From Psilocybe azurescens (lineage: Eukaryota > Basidiomycota > Agaricomycetes > Agaricales > Agrocybaceae): a DNA stretch of 19,258 nucleotides. The notes under the pieces are model-generated. The model saw nothing but the letters and a program-made list of their open reading frames with translations. It was not told the origin of the DNA and did no database searches. Position numbers and translations under genes: made by a program. The stretch covers positions 1-19,258 of the forward strand of contig JAJIRX010000409.1 in the NCBI GenBank assembly GCA_023853785.1, read 5' to 3'. Shown here one piece after another: positions 1 to 7,631 of the stretch; the stretch's first letter is position 1, and each line of letters starts with the position of its first letter.

Positions 1-72
1 TAGGTTGCTTCTCACAAAGTGTTGGATTGCACCAGTATAATAATAGAAGTCACTAGAAGATACATTTGATCT
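1..72. other. Region downstream of MOCS1
   Basis: The first 72 bases follow the MoaC stop codon on the minus strand and probably belong to its 3' untranslated region. AT-rich; nothing else is recognisable. Confidence 0.4.
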
Positions 73-2329
73 TCAGATAGTGTCAAGCATCGTCCTTACA
101 TCATTTGTCCTGTTGAAATCACCACTTCGTCCGCCAGCTTTGTGATTAACCATGATATCTCCTATCTTCATTTCCTTTCCAGCCACCGCTTTGAGCATGT
201 CCCAAACTGTCAACAGACCTATGGACACCGATGTCAATGCCTCTATCTCAAACCTGTTTTCCCTTCGCAGGAAACGGTCGAAGTGCACAGGATGCTGTAT
301 GTGATCTCTGTGGTACTTTTGCGACTCGAAGCGGTTGAAGCTGAGGTTTCAGCTTTCAAGTATCCAATTTTGGAGAGGGGCGAGTGGGTGGCAGAGAGGG
401 ATCAGTGATGACGTCTGCTTCGCACCCATGATCGCAGCCAGCTGGGCGACAGTTAGTACATCACCCTTTCTTCTAACTTTGGCGATCGCTTTTGCTTCAG
501 GATTGGAATCTCGAGGAGAATCTTCTGTTGGATACGAGGTTGTTATTAGATCGTAGGCCAGTTTGGTTATATATATCCGGCCAGAAGCAGTCGCTGTGCG
601 CTTAGTGGATTGCTTATTACCAACGTCAACCATTGATGCTCGACCGTGCTCATCGATATGAGTGAGGGCAGATGATGAGCTGTAAGCGCGTAGATCCGCT
701 CTTCCTAATGGACATCGAACTCGATGATGACAATGCTAAAAGCGATATAGGGTACAAAGATCTCTTTCGAGGTTTTCCTAATTGCACAAAAACATTGAGA
801 ATGCATGCAGAATGATACAGTAAGGCAATACACACTTTTCAGGAAAGAAGAACACTCAACCGCCAATAAGGATCATCGGACGATTTGTGACGACATCGAT
901 GTCTTCCATGCCTGCATGTTTTTCTTTCTTGCCAGTTACTGAGCGGCCGATAGTTTCGAGCAGTTCTTCCTCTGATGCCCCCATGCGGAGTTTGTCGCGA
1001 AGAGAAACTTCGGTGGCGTCGAACAGGCAGACCTAAGCTTTCATTCAGTAAAGCACATATATCAAAGGGTGACAATGCTTACCTTTATCTGTCCGTCTGC
1101 CGTTAAGCGCAGGCGATTGCATGAACTGCAAAAATGATCTGACATGCTTGATATAAACCCGAAATTTCCCTTGTAGCCGGGTATCGTCCATGACCTCGCA
1201 GTGTCATTGAGCTCGTCTGGCGCGCGTTCCACATTCGAGTGCCTGGCTTGGATACGTAGGAGCAGTTCAGATGAAGGAACCATCTTCTTTTATCCCATTT
1301 GTTGCCTACAGTATGCGAGTTGAGTAATAAAATCAGTGCGTGGGATAAAAATAACGAACCTGTGAATGGCATGAACTCGATGAAGCGGACTGAGATGTTT
1401 TCGTTCTTCGTCATTTCTACGAAATCGAGAACTTCGAGTCGTTCAAATCTTTGATGACTACTACATTTATCTTTACCGAGGTAAGAGAGGATGATAAAGC
1501 GACGTTGAGGGCTTTTAGAACCGCATCATGACCTCTCCGTCTTGTAATGAGTTCGAACTTGAAAGGGTCCAAGGTGTCTAGACTGGAAGTTCATTACTGT
1601 AAGCTTCCTGTCAACAATACGGGCCCAGGAGCAAACCTTAAATTAAGGTGGTGAGGCCATTTTTCACTAGCTGAGGTAGGTGACGATGAAGAGCAAGACC
1701 GTTGGAAGTCATTCCTATAGACTTGAGGCCATATTGTCGAAGAGTGTTCAAATCACCTGTAATATTGCGGATGAATGTGAATCTTTCGAGAATATCTGTA
1801 ATGCACGTACTAATTATCTCTGCAATGCCCTTTCGAATAGTAGGTTCTCCCCCGTCAATCGAATCTTGGTGACACCGCTTTTTACAAAGAGCGTAGCCAG
1901 ACGTATGATTTCTTCGTTAGTCAATAGTTTACCGTCAGGAGAGAGTTCAATGCCCTCGCTTGGCATGCAGTAGAAACCTGGATAGTGATAGGTCAGCTTA
2001 AAGAGCACACGAGGCTGGAAGAGAGACCGACATCGCAGGTTGCATCTTTCGGTCAGAGATCCTGAGATAGTTATGTTGGCGGTTGAATGTGTCTATCAAG
2101 TGCTTGTTAACAGGTGTAGCAGCATCGATGTCCCGTATTTTCGACTAATAGATCAGAAGGACATGAACACATGTTATTAGCAAGGTATACGGTCTTAACG
2201 CACTTGAACACGAAGCTGCAAGCTAGACACATGCGGCCTCAACTCTGGTTGTGTCGCAATGCCTCTGATTGTCAAATGACGGAGCTTGGTTCGTAAATGT
2301 GTAGAAAGGTTTGACGCTGGCAAAGTCAT
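73..2329 (-). CDS. MOCS1: Molybdenum cofactor biosynthesis protein, MoaA-MoaC (MOCS1 / cnxABC type)
   Basis: This gene encodes the first step of molybdenum cofactor synthesis: radical-SAM GTP 3',8-cyclase (MoaA) followed by cyclic pyranopterin monophosphate synthase (MoaC). The start at 2329 opens an Arg/Leu/Ser-rich exon of 42 codons that looks like a mitochondrial presequence. MoaA motifs: [15 protein letters not shown], the N-terminal 4Fe-4S motif CNLRCFYC (about residues 77-84, CX3CX2C, split by an intron), the LTGGEPT region, and the C-terminal cluster CSSC plus C328 (CX2CX13C). MoaA ends NRPMILIGG then TGA at 856-858. MoaC begins MVDVG at 633 and has [24 protein letters not shown] and [18 protein letters not shown], with its stop at 73-75. 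MoaA introns inferred: 2145-2203, 1978-2031, 1757-1810, 1583-1636, 1306-1359, 1033-1082. Frame breaks near 250, 381, 1288, 1436, 1643, 1849 and 2057 look like sequence errors. With a candidate intron 705-860 the two halves fuse to about 593 residues. Identity is certain; fused versus bicistronic is open. Confidence 0.93.
705..860 (-). other. Candidate alternative intron fusing MoaA to MoaC
   Basis: On the minus strand a donor (gttgag at 860) splits the last glycine codon, and an acceptor (ccattag, ending at 705) lies 156 bases downstream. Removing it skips the TGA and joins the MoaA frame to a stretch ([20 protein letters not shown]) that runs straight into MVDVG of MoaC without any correction. 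The donor is not a strong GTRNGT site and the intron is longer than its neighbours. A second in-frame option uses the donor gtcgtc (at about 885, after DID) with the acceptor cttttag; it would delete the NRPMILIGG tail. Without RNA I cannot choose between them. Confidence 0.45.
856..2329 (-). CDS. MOCS1A: MOCS1A-like segment: GTP 3',8-cyclase ending in free Gly-Gly
   Basis: This is the MoaA-only reading of the MOCS1 locus. Seven exons (2329-2204, 2144-2032, 1977-1811, 1756-1637, 1582-1360, 1305-1083, 1032-856) give 384 codons once the apparent missing bases are counted. The protein converts GTP to 3',8-cyclo-7,8-dihydro-GTP using two 4Fe-4S clusters. In the MoaA family the C-terminal double glycine reaches into the active site and is needed for activity. 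Here the stop follows the two glycines directly, so a transcript that keeps the downstream intron would make a complete, catalytically plausible enzyme. Confidence 0.75.
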
Positions 2330-2605
2330 GGCTCAGCAAGAGATGCAATTTCATAGATTTTATAGCAGATTCGACGCCATGAGGTCCTGCTATAACGGAG
2401 AATACGGTGATTATCGGTGAGATGACTCTCAGGACACTTCCTCTGACTCGGTTAATAATAACCTGAAGAGCGGTCCGTGCTGCTAGTCTCGTGACAACTG
2501 TTACAGAAACGACGCGTCACCTCGATAGCACTGGGCGGGCTTGACGCGTAATTCTCTATCACAATAACTCTCTTCTAACCATTGACCCTCTACAACTCTT
2601 CCAAC
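2330..2605. promoter_or_regulatory. Shared divergent promoter region, MOCS1 and PUP3
   Basis: These 276 bases separate the two divergent start codons, so they must hold both promoters and 5' leaders. A GC-rich patch with gggcgggc and two gacgcg copies lies at 2510-2550, followed by a pyrimidine-rich stretch (2560-2600) ahead of the PUP3 ATG. I see no exact Rpn4-type proteasome element and no TATA box that I would trust. Confidence 0.5.
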
Positions 2606-3461
2606 ATGGTGAGCCCGTCATTTTAATGCTTGTGTATCTATCCTTCGCTGACCCGGTATATAGTCGATCATGGATCAGAACGGTGGCTCCGTGATAGCCA
2701 TGGTGGGCAAGGACTGTGTAGCCATTGCATCGGATTTACGTATGGGAAATCAAGCCCTTGGAATCTCTTCGAACTTTCAAAGGGTAAGTTCTTGCAGTCC
2801 ATCTTTCTATGAAGCGTAGTGACCTTCTGTTTAGATATTCCCTGTTACTGATCGAATCTTCCTCGGTCTTCCTGGTCTTGCAACAGATGTTACGACAGTG
2901 TGAGCCATATATCTTGTTATTAAGAAAGGACTCTTGCTAAAGAGTTTTAATCTGTCTAGACACGAGCGTCTCCGCTTCAGACTCAACATGTATACCATTA
3001 AAGAAGAGCGTGAAATCGAACCAGAAACGTTTGCCCATCTCGTATCTTCAACGCTTTACGAACATCGTTTCGGGCCTTACTTCGTCGAGCCTGTAATGGC
3101 TGGCATCTCAAAGACACCATCAGGCGGCGTGAAACCCTTTATTGCGGCCACAGATCTTATTGGGTGCCTAAACTTCGCGAGAAGGACTTCGTCGTTGCAG
3201 GCACGGCGAGCACGAAACTGTATGGTGTTGCTGAAGGTCTCTGGGAACCAGACTTGGGACCTGAGGATCTGTTTGAGACCATCTCACAGACACTGATGAA
3301 TGCAGTCGATCGCGATGCATTCTCCGGTTGGGGCTGCATTGTGCATGTAATGTCAGTATATTCCAGCCAATTTCGCTTATATCTGCTGATGAGTGTCCGC
3401 CTTTTTATATAGAACGAAAGACAGAGTTGTCACACGTACACTGAAGGGGAGGATGGATTGA
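2606..3461 (+). CDS. PUP3: 20S proteasome subunit beta-3 (PSMB3 / PUP3)
   Basis: This is the non-catalytic beta-3 subunit of the 20S core particle. Five exons: 2606-2608, 2664-2783, 2835-2899, 2960-3351, 3413-3461. The first exon is only the ATG, followed at once by a gtgagc donor; the next starts [16 protein letters not shown], like the beta-3 N-terminus. Other family matches are [91 protein letters not shown] and the C-terminus TRTLKGRMD. The count is 209 residues, close to the usual 205. There is no N-terminal propeptide with a catalytic threonine, as expected for beta-3. One frame break after DLIGC (3167-3168) fits a lost C, since the family reads DLIGCP there. Confidence 0.97.
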
Positions 3462-3528
3462 TCGCGCTGCGCCTTTCTGTTCATTACCTACTCTCAATTT
3501 TGACTTCAAATTGTATATCCTTTCTCTC
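3462..3528. other. Compact intergenic gap
   Basis: Only 67 bases separate the PUP3 stop from the first usable ATG of the next gene. The stretch is pyrimidine-rich. The 3' end of PUP3 and the promoter of the glycosyltransferase must overlap here, or the latter's 5' leader lies within PUP3. Confidence 0.4.
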
Positions 3529-5365
3529 ATGCCCAGAAAGGTAGACCGTTCTCACGATCATCATCATGGTGGAAATCAAAACGTCTGCAGATTGCTTCTC
3601 GAGAGTTGCAGTCACTCCACAAGTAATGGATGGTGTACAATGTTGACATGCCTTGATATTTCGATTGCTGTTTTTGTCGTTTCTCTTCTTTCAATCTTCA
3701 TTGGGACGCCAGATGATACTTCTCGAGTTACATTGACGGAGGCTGACTATACACAGGAAATGCGTTCAACACAACGGTCGTCATCTTGAACTGGTCCCGG
3801 TTTGACAACGTCAGACTGATCACTTCAATCATGTGCGAACACTTACTGGAGAATACTGTGAAAAGTGTCCTTGTATGGAACAATAATCCTCTTCCGTTAT
3901 CATATGAAGTGCGTAACTTTCATAGATATCTCTACTAGTGTGGTGACTAATGACCTTTCTGACAGGATTTCATCAATACTACGTGTCCGAAAAAGGCACT
4001 GAAAATCATCAACTCTCCCGAGAATTTATATTTCGAGGCACGATATATGGCTTGTGCACAAGCTGACACCGCGGCTTGTTTTATCCAGGTCTGTATCCTT
4101 TGATTTGTCCTGGCCATTTGACTGAATCATTGCGTAGGATGACGATTACCTTGTTCGACCCGATACCATAAGGATGTTAGCCCTTCGAATGAATGAAAAT
4201 TCCTTAGAGTCTATTCATCTACAGCCACCAGAGGAGATGCTTTCCAGTCAATTGCGCACTACCATAATTGAAGACTTGGTTCATACGACCTTTTCCTGGC
4301 TGGGCTACGGTACCATCATTCGACGATCTTTAGCTGTTGACTTTTTGTCCTTACTCGACAGGTTACACCTTTCTGACGAGGAACACAAAATGGCGGACAA
4401 TTATTTCACCATACTCAGCAATGTTATTCCTGAAAGGTGGTTTGATCCTGGAATTCCGCTAGGAGGTGGCCAGCCGTTTACAGTTGGTGTAGAGGGAGAG
4501 GAAAGAAATAATCGACATATTGTAGTTATTATTCTTTCTTTGATATTTATTTTTGCAATAACCTCCAGAAACAAAACACAGATCAAAGCAGCAAATCTTT
4601 TAGATTCTATATCACTTACAAATTCTCAACCATCGAGTCTACCTTATGTCCGCTTTCCACCGCATCCAGAGAGTGAGGTGGCCGTGGAAAATTTCCCGTG
4701 CTCCGTGTCAACGCGAGTTGTGCTTACTGCAAACCTCTATCCGTTTGCTTCCGGAGGGCCTTGACAGTTCGCTTGTCTCGGTGGTTTCAGATATGCTCAA
4801 AGTAGAAAAACGCAGGTTAGAATTGCTAGGGAAATCAGGAGATTGCATTATCTTCAATTCCCACCATCGAATATGGTGGATGGGCGGTTCGAGACGGCCT
4901 TCCGTAGCGCCGATAGTGAGTCCTGGCTTTGTTCTATTATACAATATTCAATGGCTGAAGGCAAGTGTGCACAGATGCGAAGGCGGACGATTGCATTGTG
5001 TTGGATATGATTCGGTCCCTTTCCTCCATTCAATCCACATTTGTATTGGTGATCGGACGAGAGACCGAAGCTATTCTACAGAATGCTATTTTTGAAGTCT
5101 CCCGAGACGGAAAAATATGGGTAAGCCTTTTATAACTAGCCACCCTTCTGTGGCCGACGTTATGGCATTTCTTCTTTCTGCTTAGGAGGAGTGTGTGTCT
5201 GACTCGATTAAGTGTTCCGACGTGTTGGAGCCCGAATATCAACTTAAGGTGCCGTTAAGAGCGTGTAGAACCGCATGCAGAGGCGCTGTTCGGCGGTTCT
5301 ACAGGGTGCGCTTGTTGAAAGACGTGCAAGAGAAGTGGAATATTCATGAAATGTTTGTTGAATGA
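3529..5365 (+). CDS. Putative type II membrane glycosyltransferase (GT-A fold, GT64-like)
   Basis: The protein begins with a short basic/His-rich tail, then one hydrophobic segment (LDISIAVFVVSLLSIFIG, near residue 45-62) typical of a type II Golgi/ER anchor. The lumenal part has NTTVVILNWSRFDNVRLI, VLVWNNNPLPL, a DDD (DxD-like) motif in FIQDDDYLVRP, then SWLGYGTIIRR and DEEHKMADNYFTILSN. This order resembles the GT64/exostosin-like C-terminal transferase domain, but I rely on motif shape only. The C-terminal half (CIIFNSHHRIWWMGG, DDCIVLDMIRSL, Cys-rich end) is unfamiliar. Exons inferred: 3529-3908, 3966-4088, 4138-4521, 4582-5120, 5186-5365, about 535 residues. Frame breaks near 3757, 4745, 4888 and 4972. 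The ATG choice is uncertain: upstream frames do not give a clearly better start. Confidence 0.6.
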
Positions 5366-5763
5366 GGCAATGATCACTCACTGGAGCCTCACGTTTTCGT
5401 TTAATTTCGGAATCCTGGGGTCAGGGGTTATCGTTGTGTTTATTCGGGTAGGGTGACGATTTGATGTGTGAGGATGGGATAAATGAGGTGGTATAATCGA
5501 TATGGGCAGCTGGGTATAACGAAAGCCATACATATTTGCTTAACGCGTATAGATCGTACCCAAAATTACGGTCGAAGAAATATACAGATGTCTCCTATCT
5601 TGTACGGACTTAGAGTTGAATTTCCAATTGCACAGGTGGGTCTCCGCTTACGTCATACTCGCCTGGGGTATACGCGAATACAGCGTGCGGTGATGCTGGC
5701 TTTACGCCGCTTGCTCTCATTCATTCTTGCTCTCTGTTTTTTTGTTAATACGACTATCATCGA
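5366..5763. promoter_or_regulatory. Intergenic region upstream of NIPSNAP gene
   Basis: About 400 bases with no gene I can support. It holds the 3' end of the glycosyltransferase transcript and the promoter of the NIPSNAP gene. A CT-rich stretch at about 5705-5745 (gctctcattcattcttgctc) lies just before the start codon, as is common ahead of fungal transcription starts. Confidence 0.4.
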
Positions 5764-6984
5764 ATGTTCGTCACAGCTGCTCGTCGTGTGGCCGCACCTG
5801 GAGTACTGGGCACCGCGAAACGTGGCATCTCTGTACAGGTAGTTTTGTTGGTTGCTTGGAGCCCTTCAGTGGGCTATGAACGCCGTGTTACTGACTACAA
5901 CTGCATGCGTAGTCTTTACTACATGGATCCCCTGAGGCTAAGCAGGCGGGGGACCTTGATATCCAGCAGCACTCACGATTGGTAGGAAGGGGGAAATATA
6001 TCCATGGGTTCGAGAGTACGAGGGCACAATGTTTACGTTTTCTTGTGCATTCTAAACGTCTGACGGTTGTCCTCAGCCCATCGCGTGAAGCCCGACAAGG
6101 TTGAGGAATACAAGAAGGCCGCGTAAGTCCTCGCTTGACTGGTGCTCTGCTAAGCGTGGCAGATGCTGAGGTTCGGGCACATAGTGAACGTTACTACAAA
6201 GGGATTCAGGAGGACTCCAGGCTCGGCGTCAAACTCACCGGAAATTGGGAGACTCTGGTTGGGGATCAGGATGCATTTGTTCACATTTTGGAGTACGAGA
6301 ACTATGCAGGATACGACAAAACTACACAACTTGTCAGATCATCCGAGGTGCGCTCTGATATCTTTCGATTGTATGGTTGCTTGATGGGGTACGTACACAG
6401 CACCTTGAAGCCTATCGATCCATGCTCCCCTTCCTCACTTCACGTACAACGCAGCTGAACCAAGAGTTCGCCATCTTGCCCACAGCTCCTCCTCATGCTG
6501 AAGGGGGATTTTCGAGCTGAGGACTTACCAGTTGAAGCCAGGAACGCTTCTTGAATGGGAGAACACATGGTGCGTTTGGTATGCAGTCAGTTTTATTTCC
6601 CAGGTTTTGACGGATGTGCTTTTACAGGAGAAGAGGTATCGAAGCGCGCCGTAAGTCCGTTGCACCCGTTGGAGCATGGTTTTCGCAAGTGGGACGTTTG
6701 CATCAGGTGCATCATATGTGGCAGTATCCGTAAGTGACAGACAGTTCGGGTTTTTGACTAGAAACCATTAAATCGTTGACACAATCTAGAGACCTGCAGT
6801 CGCGGAAAGATATCCGGGAGAAAGCATGGCAAATCGATGGTTGGGCAGAGACGGTTTCAAAGGTATAGCAGCTGTACTTTGATCGATTGGCGCTTTCTTG
6901 ACGGATTTTCACCAGACTGCTCAACTGGCACGGTCCATGGATGCTTTCATATTAACACCGCTATCATTTAGCCCTTTGAAATAA
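5764..6984 (+). CDS. NIPSNAP family protein, mitochondrial
   Basis: NIPSNAP proteins are conserved mitochondrial proteins with two ferredoxin-like NIPSNAP domains; in animals they mark damaged mitochondria for mitophagy, and their biochemical role in fungi is not settled. The start gives a presequence rich in Ala/Arg (MFVTAARRVAAPGVLGTAKR). Further landmarks are GKYIHGFE, HRVKPDKVEEYKKAA, LTGNWETLVGDQDAFVHILE, YENYAGYDKTTQLVRSSE, then the second domain with ELRTYQLKPGTLLEWENTW, GAWFSQVGRLHQVHHMWQYP and a C-terminus FILTPLSFSPLK. Eight exons inferred: 5764-5838, 5913-6015, 6077-6122, 6185-6347, 6401-6569, 6628-6729, 6790-6862, 6916-6984, giving 266 residues. One frame break at about 6508 (GGFSS instead of GGIFELR) fits a missing base. 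All splice sites are GT-AG. Confidence 0.95.
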
Positions 6985-7631
6985 AGGCTTCGTGTATTTC
7001 TATATCATTTCTTCTCAATTAGCGAAACTTCTATTACGGCTTTACTGGACCTTCTAGGGCAGAGACCTCATGAAGTGAGATGGCAGACAGTGTGAGCTTA
7101 GTATACCACTCGTGTCTCATGACTCTTGAAACGAACGGGGAGATAACTGATAATAGCACACGAAGTAAGTTCCGAGATACATTTACCAAGATTTGCCTGC
7201 TTCTCACGCCCGGGCGTGCGTGATCGTTAAGAAATTAGGTTGCGAATGAGCGACAGTGTATGTGTTTATATACACATCTAAGCGGAATACCATCGGGATA
7301 CTTCGGGAAATGGGGGAATTGGAGATGTTCCGAATCGTCAGGCGCCAAGTTTGTTTGAACGGAGGGTGGCGGTGAGTGAGTCACGGAGATAAACTGAAGA
7401 GGAAGTATTGCCGAAAGAGTTGGAAGTTGACCAAGGAGCTGGGTTGAAGAGACCATGAAGCTGGCTGTGTGTGAATGATCGCCGGCGGCTGCGGCTCGAT
7501 CATCCATGACAAGCGCTCACGTGCGGACATTCGCGTCTCAGGCTCAGATCAGTCATTTCAATGACTCTACTTATTGCTACTGGTCCTAACCTTTCTTTCT
7601 TTACTTACACTCTCATTGTTGTTCAGAACAA
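6985..7631. promoter_or_regulatory. Long intergenic region upstream of the zinc-cluster factor
   Basis: About 650 bases without a supported gene. The only longer open frame (minus 7235-7507) resembles nothing and has no neighbouring exons. Notable sites are a 14-bp perfect palindrome at 7205-7218 and an E-box CACGTG at 7518-7523. A pyrimidine-rich leader precedes the ATG at 7632. Confidence 0.45.
7205..7218. promoter_or_regulatory. Perfect 14-bp palindrome CACGCCCGGGCGTG
   Basis: The sequence CACGCCCGGGCGTG equals its own reverse complement and stands out from the AT-richer surroundings. It lies about 415 bases before the start codon of the zinc-cluster transcription factor. A palindromic GC-rich site is the kind of target a dimeric fungal regulator could bind, but binding is pure inference. 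Confidence 0.35.

Noticed and set aside
2317..2329. A proteasome control element (TTTGCCACC) for PUP3
   Set aside because: The minus-strand TTTGCCAGC is similar but differs in the core, and it lies inside the MOCS1 coding sequence.
4522..4581. Reading straight through this stretch as a transmembrane segment of the glycosyltransferase (VVIILSLIFIFAI)
   Set aside because: It has a gta donor and a cag acceptor giving a phase-0 intron of 60 bases that keeps the frame; AT-rich introns often look hydrophobic when translated. RNA would be needed to be sure.
5483..5842. A 119-codon open frame ahead of the NIPSNAP gene
   Set aside because: It runs into the NIPSNAP first exon in another frame and has no family resemblance; the NIPSNAP reading is far better supported.
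6123..6162. A 40-base intron in the NIPSNAP gene ending at ggcag
   Set aside because: It puts a stop in the next exon; the acceptor at 6184 (cacatag) restores KAAERYYKG, which fits the family.
7235..7507. A 90-residue minus-strand open frame upstream of the zinc-cluster gene
   Set aside because: No recognisable domain, no upstream exons, and it lies in what should be promoter DNA.
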